Source: Chitinophagaceae bacterium
Lineage (GTDB): Bacteria; Bacteroidota; Bacteroidia; Chitinophagales; Chitinophagaceae
Assembly (NCBI GenBank): GCA_003455235.1
Contig: DMRT01000187.1
Location: forward strand, 1 to 8,781
Direction: 5' to 3'
Length of the DNA stretch: 8,781 bases
Shown piece after piece: positions 1 through 8,400 of this stretch. The notes under the pieces were generated by a model. The model saw only the letters and a program-made list of their open reading frames with translations. It made no database searches and was not told where the DNA came from. The position numbers and the translations under genes were made by a program. Each line of letters begins with the position of its first letter. Position 1 is the first letter of the stretch.

Positions 1-3000
1 ATGCACCGTTTGTTCCCAATGCCACAGCTACTTCAGGCTTACCGGTTTCTGTTGTCTTGATAAGCGGCCCGGCCACCATCAATCCGCAAACAAACCTGTT
101 AACCATCACAGGAACCGGGCTGGTTACTGTACAGGCAAATCAAACCGGCGATGATGTGTACGATACGGCAGCGCCGGTAACAAGAAGTTTTACCGTGAAT
201 AAAGCGTCGCAGGCAATAACATTTGCTACCATTCCCGAACAGGATATCAGCAGTGCAACGCTTGCATTAACCGCCTCAGCTTCATCGGGTTTGCCGGTTA
301 CCTATAGCATCATTTCAGGTCCGGCAACCGTTTCGGGAAATATTATAACGTTTACTGCTTTAGGAACTGTAACCGTAAGAGCTTCCCAAAACGGAGATAC
401 CAATTATTTACCCGCAACAGCAATTGACCGGAGTTTTTGTGTACGTGTTGCTGACCTGGCAGGCATTTCGGGGTATGCAAGTTTATGCCCGGGCACTACA
501 ACTTATAGCATTAACAATGTACCGGGTGCTACCTACCTGTGGCGCATTGCCGGGGGAAGTATACTTCCATCCACTACCTATAGTGCAAGTGTAACATGGA
601 CCACACCGGGTACATACTCTCTTATTGTTTCAGCAAGCGGTCCCTGCGGTGCTGCAAGCAATAATGATACATTGGTTGTTACCGTGATCAGCAGCATTCA
701 GCCTGATTCAGTACAAAGCATGCTGCCTTTTAACGGCGCCACCAACCAGCAACTGCCACTAACGCTTTCATGGGTGCCGGCGCATCCCAATAATTTTTAT
801 ACGTTTGACCTGTACCTGTGGCGTGCCGACCTGCCGCAGCCTTCCACGCCGTACGCTGCGGGATTAACATCGGTGAATTATATCATTCCGGTGAGCAGTG
901 GTTTATTGCCGAACCAGGCATATAAGTGGATGGTGGTTTCTCACAACGGTTCCTGTACGCAGATCAACACAGGACCGGTACAACAATTCACCTTAGTGCC
1001 ATTGCCCGACCTGCAGGTGCTGAATGTGCAGGCTCCTGCAACAGCTTTTTCGGGACAAACGGTATCACTTAACTGGACCGTAAAAAATAATGGCCCCGGT
1101 AATACCAGTACCAATCAAAACTGGACCGATGCTGTATTTCTTTCTTTCGATACCATTCCGAATTTCAGTGTGCTGCCGGAAACAAATGCAGGCGCCTGGA
1201 GCCAGCTGCAATTTCCCGTGAAACCATTGCTGATTGGTACTAAACCCAATGCAAGTGCATTAGATAATGGCCAGCAGTATTCCAACTCTATGAATTTTAC
1301 CCTGCCCCTGAATTACAGCCAGCCTTTGTATGTGTATGTAATTACCAATTACCCGGCAGGGAGTAATGCACCACAGCAGGTAACATTTGTAAATGACACT
1401 GCCAGGGCACCGCAAGCAATCGCTGTAACGCTGTCGCCGACACCCGATCTTCGGGTAGATACGGTTTTTACGCCTAATACCAGCTTCTCAGGCAGTACAA
1501 TCAATGTTACGTATAAGGTGAAAAATCATGGTGTACTTACACCAGCCGGAACTTCCTGGACAGACAGGATCTATATTTCACAAAGCCCCCTGTTTAATCT
1601 AAATACCGCCACACTGCTAAAGCTGCCGAAAGCCAACGGAACCTATTACTCCAACGCACCCGACGCCACTGTTTTAAATAATACGCAACTATTGGCCGAC
1701 AGCTCCTACACCCGAAGCGTGGATATTGTAGTGCCCAATTATATTTTCGGTACATTCTTTATTTACGTTTTTACCAATGAAACGAATACCTTGTACGAGG
1801 GGGCATTAAGTAATAACAATACAAACAGCAACCAGTTACAGGTATTTCTTACGCCAACACCCCGCTTAACTGTGAGCTCACTAAACGTGCCGCTCACAAC
1901 AGCCAGCACCACGCAGTCCATTGGGGTAAACTGGAATGTACTTAATGCAGGGTTTAATGATAATATAGAAAAAAACAAGGGTCATTATTTTGTATTCAAC
2001 GGCAGCTGCCTGATACCGCCTGCTTCAACACCGGGTATCAGTTTCCGCGACAGTGTAAGTTTTGGCTCAAGCTACTGGATAGACAAAGTGTACCTGAGCA
2101 CCGACGGTGCCGGGTTGAATGTGAACAACGCCATACTGGTAAACGAGACCACACAAGGCACGCTGAATTCGGGATTGATGATCCCGGATAATTATACAAA
2201 CCCGGATGCTGCCGGTTGCAAGCCTATTGGAACCAATGGGAGTTTGTATAATGCCAATACCGGTAATGTGATCAGGCCCGGATCAAACCATCCCAAAACC
2301 GGCAACTTCATAATCCCGGGTGACCTAGCTCCGGGCAGTTACTATATATATATACTTACCAATTCAACTAAAACGGTATACGAATACCCGGGCCTGCCCG
2401 AAACAAAGAGAAGTATATTGCCTGTTACCGTACAACGTCCCGATGCTGTTGTGTCTTCGGTAACCGTTCCGGTAAATACAACCGGGGGACAATCCTTCGG
2501 TGTTAACTACAACATCCTTAATAACGGCCCTGGTGCCGTGTTCAATCATGAACGTAAAGACAGGATCTATGTAAGTTCATCACCGGTATTTGATGGAACT
2601 GCGCAGTTAATATCCACACAAACGTATACGGAAGACCTGCCGGTGGGAACCGCCGTGGCGCATACCTATAACTATTCATTCCCGGGATCAACAACTGGAG
2701 TAAGGTACTTTTATGTGCATACCAATTTCGACAGTTCATTCCGGGAGACCAATCCGAATAATAATATCAGTTCAGGCGCAAGCACACTCGTGGGTACCGC
2801 TGTACCGAATGACCTGGTAGTGTCTTCCATACAACTTGCGGATACTTTATTCAGTATATATCCCGACTTCATGAAGTACACGGTTTCCAATTCCGGCTCC
2901 GGCACAGCCGCTGGTACATGGATCGACAGTGTGTTCATCAGCTGCAGTCCGGTGTTTAATTCAGCGACGGCATACTACGTGACGAAACGGGTACACAATG

Positions 3001-5354
3001 AAATAATATCCGGCGGACAGAGCTACAGTGATTCCTTTTATTTCAGCATGCCATTCACGTTCCTTATCAATAACTGCTTCCCGCAAACAGCCAACACTAC
3101 AGCGTATTATTATGTAAAAACCAATGCCGACAATGTGGTGTACGAAGGCAGTAATACAAATAATAACGTAACCGGGTCGGGGATTAAAATAACCATTAAC
3201 CCGCTTGTTGACCATATTGTAACGCAGGTATCAGGGGCCGATACGGCTACGGCCGGCCGACCATACCCTGCGGGGTGGACTGTAAAAAATACCGGGTACA
3301 ATCCCGGCAATAGTTACTATAACAGCTGGTATGATGCAATTTATTTTTCACCCGATTCGATGTTTAACAGCAATGCAGTTCTGGCATCTTATTTTAGTGA
3401 AACCACGGTATTAAACCCCAACCAGTCTTATACGGAGAATAAGAATATTGTGCCGCCAAATCTTACAACAGGCGACTATTATGTAATCGGACGGACAAAT
3501 ATATATGACGGCATTGCAGGAGAAAAGGTACTGGCAAACAATACCAACCTGGTTCGTAATACAAACGGTTCTGCCAAAAAAATTCACCTGGTACAACCAT
3601 TGCTGCCCGACCTCACCGACAGCATCTTATCTGCCCCCGCAATGGTAGCTACCGGTCAGCCAATAATGGTTACTCACCGGGTTACCAACAATGGCACAGG
3701 GCTAACGTATCCCGGTAGCTGGGGTGATGATATATGGCTTTCAACTGATTTCATCCCGGGGAATACGGGCGACATTCGTTTATCTGCCATCAATCATGTG
3801 GGCGCTTTGCAGCCGGGACAGTTTTATACCGATTCTGTCACAGCAGCCATTGCCCTGAATGTAATGCCCGGCAATTATATACTAATAAGCCGGGTAAATG
3901 CAATGGGTAATGTGTTTGAAAGCAATTCCAATAATAACCTCGCCTTTAAATATATTACTGTTTACCGGCCCGGGCCCGCCGACCTGGTCGTGGAAAACAT
4001 CAGCAGGCCCGATACGGTTTTCCTGGGTTATACCATGGATACTGCCAGGTGGGTGGTTAAAAATATTTCGGTAAATACCGCTGCCGGGGTTTCATCAGAC
4101 GGAATCTATTTATCCACCGGCAATGTACTCGATTCATCGGCCGTACTGCTGGGTATAAAAAACAAAAACATCAGCACCGGGCCCCTGGCAGCAGACACGG
4201 TAACTTTTGCTCCATTGGTAACCAATGTAACGGAAGGCAATTATACTGTAATTGTAAAAACAGACCTGCTCAATAATATTTACGAATCAGATAAAACAAA
4301 CAATACAGGCTTTTCAGCAATGCCGGTTTATGTAAGTGTGAAAGAGCTGCCAATGAATGTGCTTACTCCGAACACCTTGTTTACTGCAAACCGGTTTTAC
4401 AAACTGATCATACCGGATTCGCTCAGCGGTGCCACTATCCTGGTATCGCTTAAATCGGGCGATTCGCTTACCCGGGTAAACCAGATGTTCATCGGAAAAG
4501 GCTACATACCTTCTGCCGCCCATTTTGATTACACGTATTCAACACCGAATTATGGCAACCAGGATATTGTGATGACATCGGTCACAGCAGGTGTTTACTA
4601 TATCAGCATCCGTTGCGTATCGCCCAACCCGGCTGTACAGAACATCACACTGAAAGCAGTGAAACTTCCTTTTACCATACTCACGGTACAAAGCAACTCG
4701 GGCGGAAATATAGGTAATGTAACCATTAAGATCAGCGGCTCGCTCTTTTCTGCAAACATGACCGCAACATTAAGTAGGCCGGGTACCACATTAACAGCCT
4801 CTTCAGTTTACTACAGCAACAGCACCATGCTGTATGCCACATTTAACCTGCAGGGCAAGCCATTGGGTATATATGATGTGACGCTTACCAAACCCGATGC
4901 CAGCATAGCAGTTTTGGCAAATGGCTTCTCCATAGTGAATGCAAATAACGGCGGTGGCAACAACGGCGGTAACAATACCGGTTCCGGTAATGGAAATGCA
5001 CCCGGCTGCGATCCCGGAACTCCCGGCGGATTGAACTCACTGCTGGTAACAGAAATAGTGGCTCCAGCCAAAGTATTTGTGGGCTGGCCATTTGTAATTC
5101 AGATAAATTATAACAACCCGGCCAACTTTGATATACCGGCTCAGTCAAGAACACTCTACAATGATAAAGAAGTGAAAACAGCGCTTACTCAGGCAGGCCT
5201 GGTCAATGGCACCAATGCATTGCACCTGGAACTGACCGAAGCGGGAGGACCTCCGGGTATTATCAGGGCAGGAGGAAGCGGAACCATTACGGTTTATGGA
5301 AAAACGCCTTCCAATATGCCGGGACACACACACATTCATTTTACACTTCAGTAA
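1..5354 (+). CDS. Giant multidomain extracellular protein with eight CARDB modules (5' partial)
   Basis: The reading frame is open from the window edge (first full codon at position 3) to TAA at 5352-5354, giving 1783 visible residues; the true start lies upstream. The TTG at 57 is not a credible start, since the codons before it encode the same Ig-like repeat (NATATSGLPVS...) that recurs at about 280. Modules in order are two MBG-like Ig repeats, a PKD-like module, an FN3-like module, eight CARDB modules, a PPC-like module, IPT/TIG, a Gly/Asn-rich linker and a terminal Ig-like domain. No catalytic motif or transmembrane segment is visible. Only about ten cysteines occur, and the composition is rich in Thr, Asn, Ser and Tyr, as expected for a secreted stalk or adhesin. 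The last residues (GHTHIHFTLQ) show no recognisable type IX secretion sorting domain. The gene lies 25 bases upstream of an RHS gene on the same strand, so co-transcription and a shared surface role are likely. Family assignment is confident; function is inferred. Confidence 0.93.
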   Translation, partial: APFVPNATATSGLPVSVVLISGPATINPQTNLLTITGTGLVTVQANQTGDDVYDTAAPVTRSFTVNKASQAITFATIPEQDISSATLALTASASSGLPVTYSIISGPATVSGNIITFTALGTVTVRASQNGDTNYLPATAIDRSFCVRVADLAGISGYASLCPGTTTYSINNVPGATYLWRIAGGSILPSTTYSASVTWTTPGTYSLIVSASGPCGAASNNDTLVVTVISSIQPDSVQSMLPFNGATNQQLPLTLSWVPAHPNNFYTFDLYLWRADLPQPSTPYAAGLTSVNYIIPVSSGLLPNQAYKWMVVSHNGSCTQINTGPVQQFTLVPLPDLQVLNVQAPATAFSGQTVSLNWTVKNNGPGNTSTNQNWTDAVFLSFDTIPNFSVLPETNAGAWSQLQFPVKPLLIGTKPNASALDNGQQYSNSMNFTLPLNYSQPLYVYVITNYPAGSNAPQQVTFVNDTARAPQAIAVTLSPTPDLRVDTVFTPNTSFSGSTINVTYKVKNHGVLTPAGTSWTDRIYISQSPLFNLNTATLLKLPKANGTYYSNAPDATVLNNTQLLADSSYTRSVDIVVPNYIFGTFFIYVFTNETNTLYEGALSNNNTNSNQLQVFLTPTPRLTVSSLNVPLTTASTTQSIGVNWNVLNAGFNDNIEKNKGHYFVFNGSCLIPPASTPGISFRDSVSFGSSYWIDKVYLSTDGAGLNVNNAILVNETTQGTLNSGLMIPDNYTNPDAAGCKPIGTNGSLYNANTGNVIRPGSNHPKTGNFIIPGDLAPGSYYIYILTNSTKTVYEYPGLPETKRSILPVTVQRPDAVVSSVTVPVNTTGGQSFGVNYNILNNGPGAVFNHERKDRIYVSSSPVFDGTAQLISTQTYTEDLPVGTAVAHTYNYSFPGSTTGVRYFYVHTNFDSSFRETNPNNNISSGASTLVGTAVPNDLVVSSIQLADTLFSIYPDFMKYTVSNSGSGTAAGTWIDSVFISCSPVFNSATAYYVTKRVHNEIISGGQSYSDSFYFSMPFTFLINNCFPQTANTTAYYYVKTNADNVVYEGSNTNNNVTGSGIKITINPLVDHIVTQVSGADTATAGRPYPAGWTVKNTGYNPGNSYYNSWYDAIYFSPDSMFNSNAVLASYFSETTVLNPNQSYTENKNIVPPNLTTGDYYVIGRTNIYDGIAGEKVLANNTNLVRNTNGSAKKIHLVQPLLPDLTDSILSAPAMVATGQPIMVTHRVTNNGTGLTYPGSWGDDIWLSTDFIPGNTGDIRLSAINHVGALQPGQFYTDSVTAAIALNVMPGNYILISRVNAMGNVFESNSNNNLAFKYITVYRPGPADLVVENISRPDTVFLGYTMDTARWVVKNISVNTAAGVSSDGIYLSTGNVLDSSAVLLGIKNKNISTGPLAADTVTFAPLVTNVTEGNYTVIVKTDLLNNIYESDKTNNTGFSAMPVYVSVKELPMNVLTPNTLFTANRFYKLIIPDSLSGATILVSLKSGDSLTRVNQMFIGKGYIPSAAHFDYTYSTPNYGNQDIVMTSVTAGVYYISIRCVSPNPAVQNITLKAVKLPFTILTVQSNSGGNIGNVTIKISGSLFSANMTATLSRPGTTLTASSVYYSNSTMLYATFNLQGKPLGIYDVTLTKPDASIAVLANGFSIVNANNGGGNNGGNNTGSGNGNAPGCDPGTPGGLNSLLVTEIVAPAKVFVGWPFVIQINYNNPANFDIPAQSRTLYNDKEVKTALTQAGLVNGTNALHLELTEAGGPPGIIRAGGSGTITVYGKTPSNMPGHTHIHFTLQ
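3..440 (+). repeat. Two tandem bacterial Ig-like (MBG-type) repeats, first one partial
   Basis: Two copies of a roughly 75-residue module follow each other. Each contains a GLPV segment, an ISGPAT segment, a T-G/A-x-G-x-V-T-V strand, an A-N/S-Q-x-G-D turn, and ends in R-S-F-T/C-V. The first copy is cut by the window edge; the second runs from about 207 (SQAITF) to 440. The pattern matches the Ig-like repeats common in large Bacteroidota surface proteins, which usually come in long arrays, so more copies probably lie upstream. Likely role is a structural spacer. Confidence 0.8.
453..689 (+). other. PKD-like domain
   Basis: The segment begins around ISGYASLCPG and contains YSINNVPGATYLWRI, then VTWTTPGTYSL and a final strand LVVTV. 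The 'Y-x-W' strand and 'W-x-x-P-G-T-Y-x-L' strand are the usual PKD-like signatures of Bacteroidota cell-surface proteins. Two cysteines (codons at 486 and 645) could form a disulfide. It acts as a structural module between the Ig repeats and the FN3-like module. Confidence 0.7.
690..1004 (+). other. Fibronectin type III-like domain
   Basis: The segment of about 105 residues shows 'L-x-W-V-P' (LTLSWVPA), a 'Y-T-F-D-L-Y-L' strand, and 'L-L-P-N-Q-A-Y-K-W-M-V' followed by a closing 'F-T-L' strand. This is the Trp and 'L-x-P-x-x-x-Y-x-W-x-V' pattern of FN3-like domains in bacterial surface proteins. A structural role is likely. The assignment is by pattern only, and another Ig-fold family is possible. 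Confidence 0.6.
1005..4349 (+). repeat. Array of eight CARDB modules
   Basis: Modules begin near 1005, 1443, 1860, 2439, 2808, 3201, 3606 and 3975. Each opens with a 'P-D-L-x-V' type strand, then 'V-x-Y/W-x-V-x-N-x-G', a 'W-x-D-x-I/V-Y/F-L/I-S' strand (NWTDAVFLS, SWTDRIYIS, YWIDKVYLS, TWIDSVFIS, SWYDAIYFS, SWGDDIWLS; modules 4 and 8 have the degenerate forms RKDRIYVS and SSDGIYLS), and closes with 'Y-x-Y-V-x-T-N ... V-Y-E ... N-N-N'. These are hallmarks of CARDB (cell adhesion related domain found in bacteria). Seven modules are about 123-146 residues, but the third is about 193 and carries two insertions. The array probably forms an extended stalk. The copies are diverged at DNA level, so this is an old array rather than a fresh duplication. 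Confidence 0.88.
4350..4667 (+). other. PPC-like (bacterial pre-peptidase C-terminal-like) domain
   Basis: About 106 residues. It has an 'F-Y-K-L-I-I-P' strand, then 'A-T-I-L-V-S-L-K-S-G-D-S', a 'G-K-G-Y-I-P-S-x-x-x-F-D-Y-x-Y' segment, and 'G-V-Y-Y-I-S-I-R-C' near the end. This order (soluble strand, gly/asp turn, 'G-x-x-P-x-x-x-x-x-D-Y', 'G-x-Y-Y-I-x-I') fits PPC-like beta-sandwich domains. I recall similar segments after CARDB arrays in giant RHS proteins. No catalytic role is expected. Confidence 0.6.
4668..4943 (+). other. IPT/TIG domain
   Basis: About 92 residues. The segment reads as 'V-Q-S-N-S-G-G-N-I-G-x-V-T-I-K-I-S-G-S-L-F' followed by 'A-T-L-S-R-P-G', 'A-T-F-N-L-Q-G-K-P-L-G-I-Y-D-V-T-L' and 'F-S-I-V-N'. 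The Gly-rich opening, 'I-x-G-x-x-F' strand and 'G-x-Y-D-V-x-L-x-x-P-D' strand are typical of Ig-like, plexin, transcription factor (IPT/TIG) folds in bacterial surface proteins. It is structural. Confidence 0.72.
4944..5030 (+). other. Gly/Asn-rich flexible linker
   Basis: A low-complexity stretch of Asn, Gly, Thr and Ser, followed by a Pro/Gly/Cys stretch (APGCDPGTPGG), joins the IPT/TIG module to the last domain. At DNA level AACGGCGGT occurs twice 18 bases apart (4947 and 4965), so the tract may vary in length by slippage. Confidence 0.75.
5031..5351 (+). other. C-terminal Ig-like domain, no T9SS sorting signal seen
   Basis: The last 107 residues start 'L-L-V-T-E-I-V-A-P-A-K-V-F-V-G-W-P-F-V-I' and include 'I-N-Y-N-N-P-A-N-F-D-I-P-A', 'G-P-P-G-I-I-R-A-G-G-S-G-T-I-T-V-Y'. 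From memory this resembles the 'Y-x-N-x-G-x-x-D-x-P-A-P' and 'G-P-x-G-x-L-x-P-G' segments that precede the RHS part in some single-chain giant RHS proteins. I do not see a type IX secretion C-terminal domain. How the protein is retained at the surface is unclear. Confidence 0.5.
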
Positions 5355-5379
5355 AATACCTGAAAAATTAACCAGGAGT
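5355..5379 (+). promoter_or_regulatory. 25-base intergenic spacer with AGGAG motif
   Basis: AGGAG lies at 5374-5378. It is only one base from the ATG at 5380, too close for normal pairing, but 10 bases from the in-frame ATG at 5389 and 13 from the ATG at 5392. There is no hairpin or T-run that could end transcription and no space for a Bacteroidota promoter (TTTG ... TAnnTTTG), so the downstream gene is probably read from the same transcript. If the host is a Bacteroidota, ribosomes of that phylum make little use of Shine-Dalgarno pairing, so the motif does not settle the start. Confidence 0.55.
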
Positions 5380-5454
5380 ATGAAAAAGATGATGAATAAA
5401 TATAGCCTGTTGCTGATTACAGTGTTGTTTGCTGCAATTGACTGTGCAGATGCG
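5380..5454 (+). other. Sec signal peptide of the RHS protein
   Basis: A short lysine-containing n-region (M-K-K-M-M-N-K) is followed by a hydrophobic core (S-L-L-L-I-T-V-L-F-A-A-I) and an A-D-A site before Q26. Cys22 is preceded by A-I-D, and Asp at -1 is a poor lipobox, so signal peptidase I cleavage is favoured over a lipoprotein. The hydrophobic core is kept whichever ATG (5380, 5389, 5392) is used. Confidence 0.85.
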
Positions 5455-8400
5455 CAGAACATTAATATCCCAAATAAAACAGGTCCCATGGGGCTGCAGG
5501 TTAATACGCTTACCGGCAATCTGTTCTTCACCCGCAATGACCTGTATATTCCTGCAAGGGGTTTTGCCATGAACGTAAGCTTTTACTACAACAGCTTCAA
5601 CTTTGATATTAATGACGGGTATGGCAATGGCTGGAGTTTTGACTATAACATCAAATACAGAAACGACACGCTGGATGGAAAAGTAATTATATGGGGAGAC
5701 GGAAGAGAAGACCGCTACCGGGCCACCGGCAACGGCGCATTTGCATCGCCGACGGGGTTTTTTAACAGCCTGGCTGAATACCAACCCGGCAAATACCGCA
5801 TTACCGAAACTGACGGAACGAAATATTTTTTTGATAACAGCACGCATAAGCGGATTACCCGGATGGAGGAACCGAATGGAAACTTCATCAGCTTCGCCTA
5901 CACAGACACACTCCTTACTGCCTTAACAAGCAGCGCCGGGCAAAGCATTTCATTGGCCTATACCAATGGCCGGCTTACAAACATTACAGATGCAATAACC
6001 ACGCCTGCCCGCAGTTTCAGCTATACGTATGATGGTGCAGGCAACCTTACACAGGTAAAAGATCCACTGAACAATGCCAACAAATATACATACCTGGTGA
6101 ATGGCCCCATGAAAGCCATTACAGATAAGAACAACAACAAGGTTGACATTATTTACTTCAACAATTTTACCATCAGCGAACTGATTGGCTGCAACAAAAG
6201 AATCAGCCTTTCGTACGATACTTCCAGTCTTACTACAGTGGTTACTGATCATCTTACCACAGGCGATAACCAGGTAACCCAATACAAATTTAAAAGGCAG
6301 GAAAGAAGTACCTGGCTCAGCAGCCTGTCTGGTAATTGCTGCGGGTTCAATATGAAATTTGAATTCGATAACAACGGCAATAAGATAAAGGAAACGGATG
6401 CCAACGGTAATGTTACAAGGTTTACATACGATAGCCGGGGAAATATGCTTACCACAACAGATGCCCTGAACCAGACCATAACCTATACGTATACCTCAGA
6501 CTATAACAGGGTAGCCAGTTTTACGGATGAAAAAGGGTTCATTACTGCGATGGCTTACGATACCAAAGGCAATCTCACCCAAATAACAGAACCGGGCAAT
6601 CTTGTTTATACCGCCACGTATGCCGCTAACGGCGATATCATCAGCAGCACCGACCCAAGAGGAAATACATTCACCTATACTTATGATACGTATGGAAACC
6701 CGGTAAGCGCTACCGGCCCTGGCGGGTTTACCGCACAATTGGTTTTTGACGCCCGGGGGAACCTGCTTTCGGTTACAGATGCCCGGGGGAATACCAACAA
6801 CCTGGAATATGACATTTTAGGCCGGCTTAAAAAAATAATTGATCCGCTGAATAACAATGTACAGGTAAGCTATGATGCCGAAGGCAACCCGGTTATGTTA
6901 AAAAATGAAAATAATGAAACAAGCTACCTGGCATTTGATGCCAGTAACCGGCCGGTGGAAATAACCGATCCTGTGGGTGGAAAAACAGCAGTTACCTATG
7001 ATGCGATGAACAATATCAAAAGCGTTACAAATCCGATGGGAAACAAGGTGAGCTTTGAATACGACAACAGGAACCGGATAAAAAAGCTCACCGACCCACA
7101 GGGTAATATGCTCACAGCAAGTTATGATGCGAACGGGAATCCCGTAGTGGTGAATATGCCGGGGGGTCAACAGCTGAATTACAGCTATGACCCCCTTAAC
7201 AGGGTCACTTCCGTAGCAGATTTAACCGGTACAATCCTCTCGCTTACCTATGATAAAAATGGCAATGCTACCGGTATTACCAACAGCAACGGAGCTACTC
7301 AATCCGTGGAGTACGACAACCTCAACCGGATCAAAAAGCTAACCGATCCCCTCGGTAATTCGTACCGCTTTACTTATGACAACAACGGCAATGTTACAAC
7401 GGTAACTGACCGCACCGGATTTACTTCTAATTATACCTACGACAGTCTTGACCGGCTTAAAACAATAGCCGATAACAACGGCAATACAGTTGCCATTACT
7501 TATGATGCAGAGAGCAATGTGGTTGCATTGAAAGACCAGAATAATAATACCACTAATTATACCTATGACAATATCAACCGGCTGAAACGGACTACGTATC
7601 CTGATGGCAGGTATATCGAAAACACCTACGATAATAAGTCGAATATTATTGCCAGGAGAATTACAGACGGGACCATTTTCAACTTTGTGTACGACACCCT
7701 CAACAGAGTGGCTTCAAAAACATTGCCCGACGGACAGGTGTTCACCTACACGTATGATGCACTGGGCCGGGTACTTACCGCCAGCAACAATGCCGGAACC
7801 GTAACATTAACGTACGACGCTCTCAACCGCATCAGCTCCGAAACATTTGGTAACAGAACCGTTCAGTATAGCTATAATGTTTCCGGACGGATACAAACAA
7901 CGGTTTATCCGGATGGCACAACGGTTGCGAAGAGTTATGACACCCGCAACCGGCTCTCCGGCATCACAAAAGACAATGAATTATTGGTAACATACCAGTA
8001 TAATAGCGCCGGGCAGCTTGTTTCAAAAACAATGGCCAATGGAATAACCACTGATTACCAGTACGACTTTGCCGGCAGGCTCACGAATATTTCCACCGCA
8101 GGGGGTACCATACAGAACAGCAGTTTTACCTACAACAACGAGCGGCAAAAAACTTCCATCAACCGGTTGAATGACCCTGCAGCATCCGAGCAATTCACAT
8201 ACGATAACAGCGGCCGGCTAACAAATTATAAAAGAGGCATTATCGGCGGCTCACCGGTAGTGCAGAATACGTACACCTACGATGCCCTGGGCAACAGAAC
8301 ATCGGCTAACCTGAATGGTACTGCTGCAACGTATACCAGCAATAGCCTGAACCAGCTTGTTAACAGCAATACCGGCGCTCAGAATATCAACTTCACGTAT

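Noticed and set aside
57..59. TTG as the start of gene 1
   Set aside because: The frame is open upstream and encodes the same repeat motif, so this is an internal Leu codon.
1..60. ATG at position 1 opening a 19-codon frame
   Set aside because: It is out of frame with the CARDB gene, ends at TGA 58-60, and overlaps the upstream continuation of the Ig-like repeat.
1970..1976. A-AAA-AAC slippery heptamer in frame, with a long open -1 frame after it
   Set aside because: Such A-runs occur several times by chance in Lys/Asn codons here (for example GTA-AAA-AAT near 1080 and 3283). No clear downstream structure or domain in the -1 frame is seen.
2343..2354. Short TA repeat
   Set aside because: It is explained by Tyr/Ile codons of the conserved CARDB strand YYIYIL; too short to count as a microsatellite of note.
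3250..3259. Ten-base GC palindromes here and at 3967-3976 and 6947-6956
   Set aside because: Several 10-base palindromes are expected by chance in a window this size, and these are in coding sequence with no shared motif.
4811..5154. Antisense open frames opposite the IPT/TIG, linker and C-terminal domain
   Set aside because: The proline-rich protein is simply the reverse complement of the Gly/Asn linker codons; no independent support.
5434..5445. Cys22 as a lipoprotein lipobox
   Set aside because: Residues before the cysteine are A-I-D; Asp at -1 does not fit a lipobox, while A-D-A fits signal peptidase I.
5145..5570. Antisense open frame of 141 residues across the gene junction
   Set aside because: It is opposite both recognised genes. 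Its short hydrophobic stretch is the complement of the spacer and signal-peptide region, and no family motif is seen.
5368..5847. Antisense open frame of 159 residues overlapping the start of the RHS gene
   Set aside because: It lies wholly opposite well-supported coding sequence with a signal peptide and DUF6531 motifs. Its protein shows no family pattern, and it would overlap another antisense frame.
5741..5926. Same-strand short open frame (61 residues) in another frame, and a similar one at 7604-7804
   Set aside because: Both lie inside the RHS gene in an alternate frame, without a recognisable domain or ribosome site.
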